Source: JBCBKP01 sp038746265 (GTDB lineage Bacteria; Planctomycetota; Phycisphaerae; Phycisphaerales; UBA1924). Taken from it: a stretch of DNA of 64,000 nt. Both the position numbers and the translations under genes were made by a program. Location of the stretch: positions 1 to 64,000 of the forward strand of contig JBCDKU010000001.1 in NCBI GenBank assembly GCA_038746265.1, given 5' to 3'. The notes below the pieces were generated by a model. It saw nothing but the letters and a program-made list of their open reading frames with translations, did no database searches and was not told where the DNA came from. Positions 55,792-63,150 of this stretch are shown piece after piece (position 1 is the first letter of the stretch; each line of letters starts with the position of its first letter).

Positions 55792-56433
55792 ATCAAAAAA
55801 CAACGAACCATCCTCGGCGTCCTGACCAAGACCTTCGTCGCGGCCACCGCGACCCTCGCCCTCCTCACCGCCGTCCTCTGGATCCTCTCCCAGTCGCAAC
55901 GTTTCACCTACAAGCGTGAATCCAGCTTCCACGCCCAAGGCGTCTTCAGCAAAGGCGGCTTCGCGGTCTACAACTTCCCGGGTGGCCTTGACGTCAGCAC
56001 CTACCGAGCCGAATACGACTCCGCCGAAGCCACCGAGTTCGGCTTCGAGCCCGACACCTCCCACTCCTTCAAGCGCGCCGCCCAGCCCGACAACGCCCGC
56101 GACTCCGAACGCTCCCGGCGCCAAATCGCACCGCGTCCGCTGCGCCACATCGGGGTGTACCGCCTGAATAACAACATGACGCTGACAACCCAACGGAACG
56201 GGAAGTTGATCGTCGCCCATGGGTACTCGGTCGACTCGTTCCTCATCGACTGGTCCCTCATCATCACCCTCCTCACCCTCCCTCTGATCTTCTCCATGAT
56301 CCTCCTCGCCGCACGCAAACTCGAACGCCGCAACCGACGCAAGAACAACCTCTGCCTCGACTGCGGCTACGACCTCGCCAACCAGGCAACGGACACCACA
56401 ACCTGCCCCGAGTGCGGTACCGTCACCGAGTGA
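55792..56433 (+). CDS. Zinc-ribbon membrane protein (copy 3), apparently ATC-initiated
   Basis: The frame from 55792 encodes 213 residues with the family layout: KKQRTILGVLTKTFVAATAT (TM1), an extracytoplasmic domain, TM2 (LIITLLTLPLIFSMILLAAR) and ribbon LCLDCGYDLANQATDTTTCP-ECG. No ATG, GTG or TTG occurs in frame before a GTG at 56155, which would delete TM1. ATC 55792 aligns with the paralogues' start codons; CTG at 55819 is another option. The preceding gene's TGA (55780) is in the same frame only three codons upstream, so read-through is also conceivable. A decayed start is the simplest alternative. Confidence 0.65.
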   Translation: MKKQRTILGVLTKTFVAATATLALLTAVLWILSQSQRFTYKRESSFHAQGVFSKGGFAVYNFPGGLDVSTYRAEYDSAEATEFGFEPDTSHSFKRAAQPDNARDSERSRRQIAPRPLRHIGVYRLNNNMTLTTQRNGKLIVAHGYSVDSFLIDWSLIITLLTLPLIFSMILLAARKLERRNRRKNNLCLDCGYDLANQATDTTTCPECGTVTE

Positions 56434-56888
56434 TCGAGATCCCCCCCTCACCCTGGTCACGACGCACAGAGTTCACGCGCCGGTCCGCCGACTACCCCGA
56501 CCCGCCGCCCGCCATCAAGCGCATGCCCGAGTCCCAACTCCCGGCGACCGCCCTCACGATCACCGTGGGTGTCCTCATCATCAGCCTGCTCGTCATGAGC
56601 ACCGGCGGGCTCGTCAAAGGGCTCGAGGTCGTCGCCGCGATCGGCATCGCCACGTTCGTCTTCGCCTTCGCGGGCCTGCTCGTCGCCGCCCCGTTCGCCG
56701 TCTTCGCCACCAACCGAGCCCTCCGCTCGGTCATCCGCCGGCGCGCCAAGGTCTGCCCCCTCTGCGCCTACGACCTCCGAGGACGCCCCCCCGAATCCGC
56801 CCGATGCCCCGAGTGCGGTGAGATCGTCCCGACACGCGACGCCGTCCTCGTTTGGTGCCGCTTCGCCCGATCCAGGCGCAAGCCGTAA
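56430..56888 (+). CDS. Zinc-ribbon membrane protein (copy 4)
   Basis: A 152-residue protein from GTG 56430, overlapping the previous stop (GTGA); ATG 56523 (MPESQLPATALT) is an alternative. Two transmembrane helices close together (TALTITVGVLIISLLVMSTG and VVAAIGIATFVFAFAGLLVA) replace the long extracytoplasmic domain. The ribbon CPLCAYDLRGRPPESARCPE-CG follows the helices, then a basic tail. It is a more distant member of the run of four. Confidence 0.78.
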   Translation: MIEIPPSPWSRRTEFTRRSADYPDPPPAIKRMPESQLPATALTITVGVLIISLLVMSTGGLVKGLEVVAAIGIATFVFAFAGLLVAAPFAVFATNRALRSVIRRRAKVCPLCAYDLRGRPPESARCPECGEIVPTRDAVLVWCRFARSRRKP

Positions 56889-57020
56889 CGCCAGATCCAG
56901 GCGCAAGCCCAAAGACAGCCCCACCCGCGCAACACCCGCGCCCCAAATCCGATAGCCCCCACCAACCAGACCCCGATATCACTGTCCAAACACTCGCGCA
57001 ACAGCTTGCGAGGAGCGCCC

Positions 57021-57665
57021 ATGCTGCACACCAAAGACCTCATCAAGCCCATCGACCTCGACACCATCATCACCCGATGGCCCGACTCGAACCCACAGCT
57101 CGAAGCCGCCGCCACCGAGCGCCTCACCCTCGCGCCGATCACCGAGGCCGACCGCCACCAGCTCACCGCGATCGTCGCGCGAAACCGCGCCCGCCTCGAC
57201 CGCCTCATCCCCCTCCACGACGAACGCAACGGCGAGACCCCGAACGACTGGTTCGACAAGCAGCTCACCCTGCACGACCAGGCCGTCCGCAGCGGCAACG
57301 CGTGGCGCCGCGTCCTCCGCGACAACGAGACCGACGCCATCCTCGGCGCGGTCAACCTCAACGCCATCAGCCGCGGCCTCGAGTGCGAAGCCGACGCCTG
57401 CGTCTGGCTCGACGAACACGCCCAGCGCCAGGGCTTCGCCACCGAAGCCATCGCCGCCGCGCTCGCGATCGCCTTCGCCATGCCCACCCGGGGCCTGGGC
57501 CTCACCGCCGTCCACGGCGGCATCCAGCCCGACAACTTCAAGAGCAAGCGCATCGCCGCCAGGTGCGGCTTCCGCCTTGACCCCCGCAAGTCCTCCCACC
57601 TCCGGATCAACGGCCGCTGGATCAACCACGAATTCCACGTGGCAACCCCACCCATCACCGGCTGA
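57021..57665 (+). CDS. GNAT-family N-acetyltransferase (RimJ-like)
   Basis: A 214-residue acetyltransferase from ATG 57021 (GAGGAG upstream). It has the N-terminal ERLTLAPITEADRHQL typical of RimJ/RimL-type GNATs, a mid-strand ILGAVNLNAISRG, the acetyl-CoA loop DEHAQRQGFATEAIAAALAI and a late QPDNFKSKRIAARCGF. The substrate (protein N-terminus or small amine) cannot be deduced. It follows the zinc-ribbon run, 132 bp after its last member. Confidence 0.88.
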   Translation: MLHTKDLIKPIDLDTIITRWPDSNPQLEAAATERLTLAPITEADRHQLTAIVARNRARLDRLIPLHDERNGETPNDWFDKQLTLHDQAVRSGNAWRRVLRDNETDAILGAVNLNAISRGLECEADACVWLDEHAQRQGFATEAIAAALAIAFAMPTRGLGLTAVHGGIQPDNFKSKRIAARCGFRLDPRKSSHLRINGRWINHEFHVATPPITG

Positions 57666-57709
57666 CCCATTCCCCCGAATGCCCAATGCCGAGTGCCGAG
57701 TGCCCCGCC

Positions 57710-59260
57710 TCACCACTGCTTCTTCTCCGTCCGGTACCCCGCGTCCAGGTTCTGCACCAGATACCGAAGCGCGTCCACCGCGTGATCCGAGCCGTCCTTC
57801 ACCGGCTCCAATGACTCGGGCCGATCGCTCGGGTACCGGTACCGCTCGAGCGACTCGATCAGCTTCGCGCACCGCCGATGCACATACAGCCTCGGCGGCC
57901 CGCTCGCCGGCTTGAGCCGCGCACGCACCAGATCAAGCCCCGCGTTCACGCCCATCTTGCGGTCGCGCACGGTCAGCCCCGCCTTCCGCATCACCTGCAC
58001 CGGGCTGAGCCCCGTCTGATCGCTCCGCTGCCGACCCGCCGGATCCACACCAACCCAGACCGGTGACGCGGGCCCGTTCGACCCGATCGCCTCGATGTGC
58101 TTCGCCAGCACCTCGCCCGCGACCACCCGCTCATGGGCGATCCGCAGCACGCCGTCACCATCGACAGCGCCCCACAGGACCACGGTCGGCGCGCGGATCC
58201 CGAAGTCCATCCCGCACACCCACGCACGACCGTCGCCCCCCTCGGACAGCGCCTCGACCACGTGAACCCTCGCGTCGAACTCGGGCAGCACGCAGTCCGT
58301 TCGGCGGGGCCGATCGCCCAGCATCTCCGCCGCCCAGGTCTGCTCGCCCACGCGCGACTTGAGCGTCAGCGCATCCTCGATCGGCACGTGCCCCGCCGCC
58401 TCGCCCCGCGCGTCACGCTCCTTGGCGCGCCCGCCGCACTCCGGCGCGAGCGCACAGCTCTCGCAGTCGTGCTCATCGCCGCACGCGCCGAGCACATCGA
58501 CCACGCCCCACTTGAACAGCTTCCGCGACCCCTTCTCGCCCGCCTCGCGGACAAGCCGGTACATCAGGCCGTACGGGATGTGCATCGTGCTGAGGCACTC
58601 GATGGTGCCGGGCACGAAGACGTCGCCGCACATCTTGCTTCTCGTTGTGAGCTGCGCCGCCTCCCAGACCTCCGGATCGAACAGCTCGACCTCGTCGCAC
58701 CGCAGCTTCTGGACTCTCGTGCCGCGGACCGACCGCTGCGACTGCGTGAGCAGCTGCGCCCGCGAGCGGTTCACGAGCCGCAGCTTTTTCTCTGTGGGCT
58801 TGCCCTCGACGAGCGACTCGAGCTCGGGCTCCTCGAACAGCGTCCGCAGGTGCCCGTAGACGTGCTGGGCCTGCTCGAGCGAGCCCGCGAGGATGCGCAC
58901 CTTGATCGTCGGCTTAAAGATCAGATCCAGCGCCGTCGCGACCGCCGCGAGGAACGTCTTGCCCCCGCCCCGGTTTGCCCACACCACGCTGTCCGGGCTC
59001 GCGGGCGTCACCACGGGCAGCCCGCCCGAGTCGTCCAGCACGCCGCCGTCAAAGAACGCGTGCGCCAGGTAGTCGAACGGCGCCGCGTGCCCCTCGACGA
59101 GCGCGCTCGTCGGGAACACAAGCCCCATCACGTCGCGGCACCACGCGTGCAGCTCACCCGCCGTCTTCGGTCGCTCCCAGGGGCACTCGCCCGCCGACCA
59201 CCGCTCCGCGCGCGACTTCGCCGCGCCCTTCTTCTGGTCCCCGTCTCTCGATCCGGTCAT
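57710..59260 (-). CDS. Phage terminase large subunit
   Basis: DNA-packaging motor of 516 residues. The ATPase domain shows the adenine motif region, Walker A ANRGGGKT (95-102) and Walker B LRCDEVELFD (186-195). The RNase H-like nuclease has Asp352 (VCGMDFGIRAPTVVLW), Asp406 (VGVDPAGRQRSDQTG) and Asp492/496 (DHAVDALRYLV). Between them lies an unusual Cys cluster, residues 260-275 (CGDEHDCESCALAPEC), likely to bind Zn or Fe-S. No small terminase, portal or capsid gene is seen. It is last in a leftward set of four genes starting at 61354. Confidence 0.9.
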   Translation of the reverse strand: MTGSRDGDQKKGAAKSRAERWSAGECPWERPKTAGELHAWCRDVMGLVFPTSALVEGHAAPFDYLAHAFFDGGVLDDSGGLPVVTPASPDSVVWANRGGGKTFLAAVATALDLIFKPTIKVRILAGSLEQAQHVYGHLRTLFEEPELESLVEGKPTEKKLRLVNRSRAQLLTQSQRSVRGTRVQKLRCDEVELFDPEVWEAAQLTTRSKMCGDVFVPGTIECLSTMHIPYGLMYRLVREAGEKGSRKLFKWGVVDVLGACGDEHDCESCALAPECGGRAKERDARGEAAGHVPIEDALTLKSRVGEQTWAAEMLGDRPRRTDCVLPEFDARVHVVEALSEGGDGRAWVCGMDFGIRAPTVVLWGAVDGDGVLRIAHERVVAGEVLAKHIEAIGSNGPASPVWVGVDPAGRQRSDQTGLSPVQVMRKAGLTVRDRKMGVNAGLDLVRARLKPASGPPRLYVHRRCAKLIESLERYRYPSDRPESLEPVKDGSDHAVDALRYLVQNLDAGYRTEKKQW

Positions 59261-59299
59261 CCGTCGCTCCGTCGGGGGATGTCGCGTGCGTCAAACTGT

Positions 59300-59497
59300 T
59301 CACCCCGCCCGGCGGCGTTCATCGATCTCAAGTCCCAGCGCGAGCAGCAGAGCACAGCTCCTCGTCTTGTGGTGCCGCCGCAGCACGCGGAGCACCGCGG
59401 TCCTTTCTTGTGCGGTTAAGAAGAACGTCAGCCCCACCCGCGCGTCCGCGGGCTCCGTGTCGGGCTTCGGCTTCGGGACACGATCAGGCGTACGCAT
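59300..59497 (-). CDS. Small hypothetical protein in the phage-like cassette
   Basis: A 65-residue protein from ATG 59497, overlapping the end of the ABC-ATPase/GNAT gene by 14 bp. The C-terminal part ARVGLTFFLTAQERTAVLRV and ALLLALGLEIDERRRAG suggests a strand followed by two helices, as in small ribbon-helix-helix DNA-binding proteins, but this is weak. It lies between the fusion gene and terminase, where small terminase subunits often sit. Confidence 0.6.
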   Translation of the reverse strand: MRTPDRVPKPKPDTEPADARVGLTFFLTAQERTAVLRVLRRHHKTRSCALLLALGLEIDERRRAG

Positions 59498-60830
59498 GAG
59501 CCACACTCCCCCCGCCGCACACCAGCGCCGCGACCCGCGCCGCGGCGGCGCGCATGACCTGAGCGGACGTCTCGAGCCACCTCGTCCGCGCGCCGCTCTC
59601 ACGCTTCCACCGCGCGACCTCGTGCGCAAGCCAGCTCGATTCCATGATCCGCTCGGCCTGCTTCCGCTCAACGAGCCGCCACGCCTCGACACCGGCTTCC
59701 TCGATCGCGTCGAGCAAGCGGCGGTCGGCGTCGCCCGGCGCGAGCCGGTACCGCGTCATGCCCGCGGCATCAAAGAAGGGGCTTGCCGCGCCCATCACCG
59801 AGACCGCCTCGGTCGCTTGCGTCTCGGGCTCGGCGAGGTACACGCGGACCAATCCGCTCGCGACACCCAGCCCGCGCCATCTCGGCGTGACAACAAAGCG
59901 CGAGATGCAGCGCAGCTCACGGTTCACACGCATCGCGGCGGCGTGCTTGTCGTCGGCGCTGTACCGATCCGGCCACGCGCGGTCGCGCCAGGAGCCGTTG
60001 AGCGTTGGATAGCTCGCGACCAGCACACCCGCGACATCGCCCGGGCGCGTGACGGCGCGGAGGACGCGCGACCACGTGGCCGGGCGACCGGCGCGGTAGT
60101 GATGATGGGCGAGCCCATCGAAGTCGGCGATCGTCCCGCGCTCGATTGTCGGCCGGCGTCGCAGCGCGAGCGGCCTGGTCTTCCGGGGGCGGGCGATCTC
60201 GCACGATCGCTCACGGAGCCGGAGGTTGAGATCCGGCGCGATCAGCGAAGGAAGGTCCTCGTGGGCCGAGGCGACAACGAGACGGAGACCGTTCGTTGAT
60301 CGAGAAAGCCGTAGCCGAACGGCAGCGGCGACACACGCGGCCGTCTCGCGATCGAGGACGGACCCGAACTCGTCGGCGAGCAACCAGCCGGCGTTGGTTT
60401 GTTCTGCCCGGTGCAGCGCGATCGCAAGCGACAGGCGCGCGCGTTCGCCGTCGGAGAGCTGGCCCGGCGTCACCGCGAGGACGCGGGCCTCTCCGAGACC
60501 GGCGGCGGTGAGCGCGGGCATCAGCTCGCTCGCGGCGAGGCCCTCGAACTGGTCGGCGATGAGGCGCTTCGGTGAAGGCGCTGCGACGACGACGGCATCG
60601 TCGCCGAGCGTCTCTGCGAGTGCGCGGAGGAGCCTGGACTTGCCGGCACCGGAGTGACCGCCGATCGTCGCGACCTCTCCCGGCTCGAGCTGCCTCAGCG
60701 CCGCGAGTGCTTCGTCGTGCGTCGGTGGGATGACGCTCCCGCGTTCGACTGTGACGCCGAACGGCGCGAGCGCTTCGAGGCAGCGGCGTGTGGGCCGCGT
60801 GCTTGCCGTGAACTGCGCGTGGTCTTTCAT
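59484..60830 (-). CDS. ABC-type ATPase fused to a GNAT acetyltransferase domain
   Basis: A 448-residue soluble fusion from ATG 60830. Residues about 45-215 are an ABC ATPase: Walker A GGHSGAGKS (57-65), signature LSDGER (125-130), Walker B GWLLADEF (148-155), H-loop VASAHED. Residues about 225-370 are a GNAT domain with the acetyl-CoA motif RFVVTPRWRGLGVASGLV (311-328). This layout matches COG2401-type proteins, described as ABC ATPase fused to a predicted acetyltransferase. There is no permease or membrane segment, so it is not a transporter. Phage Mu Mom is a GNAT-like DNA-modifying enzyme, so DNA modification is a reasonable hypothesis. It is coupled to its neighbours by overlaps on both sides. 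Confidence 0.88.
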   Translation of the reverse strand: MKDHAQFTASTRPTRRCLEALAPFGVTVERGSVIPPTHDEALAALRQLEPGEVATIGGHSGAGKSRLLRALAETLGDDAVVVAAPSPKRLIADQFEGLAASELMPALTAAGLGEARVLAVTPGQLSDGERARLSLAIALHRAEQTNAGWLLADEFGSVLDRETAACVAAAVRLRLSRSTNGLRLVVASAHEDLPSLIAPDLNLRLRERSCEIARPRKTRPLALRRRPTIERGTIADFDGLAHHHYRAGRPATWSRVLRAVTRPGDVAGVLVASYPTLNGSWRDRAWPDRYSADDKHAAAMRVNRELRCISRFVVTPRWRGLGVASGLVRVYLAEPETQATEAVSVMGAASPFFDAAGMTRYRLAPGDADRRLLDAIEEAGVEAWRLVERKQAERIMESSWLAHEVARWKRESGARTRWLETSAQVMRAAAARVAALVCGGGSVAHAYA

Positions 60831-61354
60831 GCCGCCACCTCTTCGCGTCGGCTCTCGGCGCGGGCGTGCTTGCGGGCGTCGGTCTCGGCGGCGAACAGCG
60901 CGGCGATGATGTCCTCGGCGCGGCGGATCTGGTGGATGGTGAGTTCGAGTTGGGCCGCCGTCTCGCGGAGGGTGCGGCCGTAGAGCACGCGGAGGGTCGC
61001 GATGCGGCGGCGTGTGGTCGGCCACTGCTCGCGGTTGCGGGCGACGAACGCGAAGCGCGGGTCGAGCACGCGCTTGATGATGCGGCGGACGCGGGCGCGC
61101 AGGCGGCGGGGCGGGACCGAGAGCAGCGCCGCGATCTCGCTGATGCGGCGGTTGTCGCGGTAGATCGCGAGCATGAGCTCGCGATCATCGGGCTCGAGCA
61201 CAACGGCCCGCAGAACAATGGTTTCGATCAGCTCGCGGTCGCGCCGGCGTCGAAGGTCGCTCGCCTCATCGGGGTCGAATTGCGTGCCGCCGCGGAAGAT
61301 CCGCGGTGGTGCTTTCGCTGTAACTCGTTGTTCTGACTTTGCTTGTCGTTCCAT
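60827..61354 (-). CDS. Helix-turn-helix protein of the phage-like cassette
   Basis: A 175-residue basic protein from ATG 61354. Two HTH-like units are visible: ISEIAALLSVPPRRLRARVR and TLRETAAQLELTIHQIRRAE. The second resembles sigma-70 region 4 or terminase small-subunit HTHs. Its stop overlaps the fusion gene start (ATGA). It is the first leftward gene and is divergent from the LexA-like repressor. It may be the cassette's transcription factor or a small terminase; both are inference. Confidence 0.75.
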   Translation of the reverse strand: MERQAKSEQRVTAKAPPRIFRGGTQFDPDEASDLRRRRDRELIETIVLRAVVLEPDDRELMLAIYRDNRRISEIAALLSVPPRRLRARVRRIIKRVLDPRFAFVARNREQWPTTRRRIATLRVLYGRTLRETAAQLELTIHQIRRAEDIIAALFAAETDARKHARAESRREEVAA

Positions 61355-61382
61355 TGCTGCTCCGATCAGGCTTCGGCCTTTG

Positions 61383-61429
61383 TTCGCTATCCAGAGAACA
61401 CCATACCCTTGCTTCGCTGATCTGAGAAC
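61383..61429. promoter_or_regulatory. Duplicated operator in the divergent promoter
   Basis: Two direct copies of TTCGCT-N5-GAGAAC at 61383-61399 and 61413-61429, spaced 30 bp (about three turns). The outer bases are partly dyad-symmetric (GTTC...GAAC). The second copy lies between the -35 and -10 hexamers of the rightward promoter. The adjacent repressor is the likely ligand (inference). Confidence 0.72.
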
Positions 61430-61437
61430 GATAGAAT
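61409..61437 (+). promoter_or_regulatory. Sigma-70-type promoter for the LexA-like repressor gene
   Basis: TTGCTT (61409-61414) and TAGAAT (61432-61437) with a 17-base spacer in an AT-rich pocket, unusual for this genome. It would start transcription about 40 bases upstream of the ATG at 61488. An operator copy fills the spacer, which suits autorepression. Confidence 0.62.
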
Positions 61438-61487
61438 TGTGTTTTGTTTGGTATCGCAGGAAGATTGCGCACGGGGCCCGTCACTCG

Positions 61488-62267
61488 ATGCAGAAAGATC
61501 CGCAACAGACCTTCGGCGCGCGCATCCGAGCGGCCCGGACTGCCCGCGGGATGTCGCTGCGGCGGCTCTCGGAGCTCACCGAATGTGCGAGCGGGTACTT
61601 GTCGCAGATCGAGCGTGGCGAGCGGCCGCCGCCGAGCGCGGCGGTGATCGCGAAGCTGGAAGTCGCGCTATCGCTCGATCGCGGTGCACTCGAGTCCGCG
61701 GCGGGCTGGGAGCGGACGCCCCAAGCGGTGCGGGACGCGATCGCGGCGCTGGCGCGCGGCGGTCTGGACGCTGCGCACGGGTCGGGTGAACTGCGGCGGC
61801 TGATCGAGTCGTTCGGCGGGCGTGTCGATGAGGACGCGGAGCCGGTGCGGCGGGCGCTGCCGTTTGAGGTGCCGCTGATCAATCAGGTCGCGGCGGGCTA
61901 CCCGGCGGGGTTCACGGATCTCGGGTTCCCGGCGAAGGTCGCGGACGAGTACGTGCGGACGACCGACGTGGGCGATCCGGATGCGTTCGCGGCGCGGGTG
62001 GTGGGCGACTCGATGGAGCCCGTGTACCGCGAGGGCGACGTGGTGGTGTTCAGCCCTGCCCGGGACATCGAGGACGGGAGCGACTGTTTCGCGCGGCTCG
62101 AGCCCGATCACGAGAGCACGTTCAAGCGGGTGTACTTCGAGCGGGGCGACGCGGGCGAGGAACTGATCCGGCTGCAGCCGATCAACAACCGGTACGCGCC
62201 GCGGACGCTGCCGCGCGAGCAGGTGGCGGGGCTGTACCGCGCGGTTTCGGTGACGCGGAGCGTGTGA
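61488..62267 (+). CDS. XRE-family repressor with LexA/S24 peptidase domain
   Basis: A 259-residue phage-type repressor from ATG 61488. The N-terminal helix-turn-helix is FGARIRAARTARGMSLRRLS followed by TECASGYLSQIERGERPP. The C-terminal S24 domain shows the self-cleavage site VAAGYP (Ala136-Gly137), the nucleophile Ser175 in VGDSMEPVYREGDVVV and general base Lys213 in TFKRVYF. All three elements are intact, so RecA-stimulated autocleavage is expected. It is divergent from the HTH/fusion/terminase genes and probably controls them. A tRNA gene follows 36 bp downstream. Confidence 0.92.
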   Translation: MQKDPQQTFGARIRAARTARGMSLRRLSELTECASGYLSQIERGERPPPSAAVIAKLEVALSLDRGALESAAGWERTPQAVRDAIAALARGGLDAAHGSGELRRLIESFGGRVDEDAEPVRRALPFEVPLINQVAAGYPAGFTDLGFPAKVADEYVRTTDVGDPDAFAARVVGDSMEPVYREGDVVVFSPARDIEDGSDCFARLEPDHESTFKRVYFERGDAGEELIRLQPINNRYAPRTLPREQVAGLYRAVSVTRSV

Positions 62268-62303
62268 GGGCGCGGCGATCGCGCGGGTACACTCAGTGAG
62301 GTT

Positions 62304-62377
62304 GCCCTCGTAGCTCAGCTGGATAGAGCGGCGGATTCCTAATCCGCAGGTCAGAGGTTCGAATCCTCTCGGGGGTG
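62304..62377 (+). tRNA. tRNA-Arg (anticodon CCT)
   Basis: The acceptor GCCCTCG pairs with CGGGGGT (with a G-T at the first pair), the D arm is GCTCAGCTGGATAGAGC, the anticodon stem GCGGA/TCCGC encloses TTCCTAA (anticodon CCT), and the T arm AGAGG/CCTCT encloses TTCGAAT. The discriminator is G and CCA is not encoded. It decodes AGG. Its position at the border of a phage-like cassette is typical of integration targets. Confidence 0.95.
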
Positions 62378-62398
62378 CTTGCGTGCGGGCGGCGGTGC

Positions 62399-63076
62399 TC
62401 AGTCGCCGAACCCGAGCGATGTGCCGAACTCGCTGACCTCGTTGAAGATCGAGTGGGCCGTGGCCTCGGCGGCGCCCATCGCGGCGGAGATGGTGCCGGT
62501 CGCGATCTCGGTCGCTCGCTCCAGCACCACCTGCAGCGCTGCGCGGACGCGGTTCGCGCCGCGGGCGAGCGCGCCGATGAGACGGCGGAGCAGACCATCG
62601 ATGCGAGTGTGCAACGCCTGGATCGTGCGGTAGACGCGCTCGCGGGCGGGCTCGAGCGTCTGGGCGACGGCGATCGCGCCGCGCAACGCCGTGTTGATCG
62701 CGGTCGCGAGCGCGCGGCTGTTCTGGATCCGCCGCAGGATCGCCTGCTGGAAGCGGACGAGGCGTGTGATGATCGCCTGCACGCGGCTCGCGAGGGCTTG
62801 TAGCGCGGCCGCCATCTGGTGGACGCCGCCGGAGACGACGGTACTGGTGGCGCGCGTGATGTGGGCGACGATGTCGAGTCCGACGCGGGCGAGCCGCTCG
62901 GCGAAGGTCACGATCCGGGCGATGCGGTCTGCGAGCGAGCGGAAGAGGTTCGCGACGTTCGTTGCGGCTCCCTGCGTGACGGCGCGGAGTGCCTGGCGGA
63001 GCGCGGAGTCGTAGTCGCGCAGGGCGCGGTCGATGTTGCCGGCCGTGCGTTCGACGTCTTCGATGGTGATGGGCAT
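62399..63076 (-). CDS. All-helical protein, unknown function
   Basis: A 225-residue protein that appears almost entirely alpha-helical, with long stretches of Ala, Arg, Ile and Leu and no Pro after residue 2 except one near 140 (LARVGLDIVAHITRATSTVV, RAALQVVLERATEIATGTIS). Hydrophobic residues recur in amphipathic rather than transmembrane spacing. There is no Cys, no signal peptide and no known motif. It could be a coiled-coil or phage-tail-type helical protein; no assignment. ATG 63076 has GAAGGACA upstream. Confidence 0.7.
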   Translation of the reverse strand: MPITIEDVERTAGNIDRALRDYDSALRQALRAVTQGAATNVANLFRSLADRIARIVTFAERLARVGLDIVAHITRATSTVVSGGVHQMAAALQALASRVQAIITRLVRFQQAILRRIQNSRALATAINTALRGAIAVAQTLEPARERVYRTIQALHTRIDGLLRRLIGALARGANRVRAALQVVLERATEIATGTISAAMGAAEATAHSIFNEVSEFGTSLGFGD

Positions 63077-63150
63077 CGCGTGTCCTTCCGTTCGGGGAAG
63101 GCAGCGACATGTACGCGCCGCGACTCACGCGCGGCTCTGTGAATCCGCGT

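Noticed and set aside
57660..57710. Short GCCGAGT repeats next to the terminase gene as an attachment site
   Set aside because: Only two adjacent 7-base units, unrelated to the tRNA-Arg 3' end, so there is no evidence of an att site.
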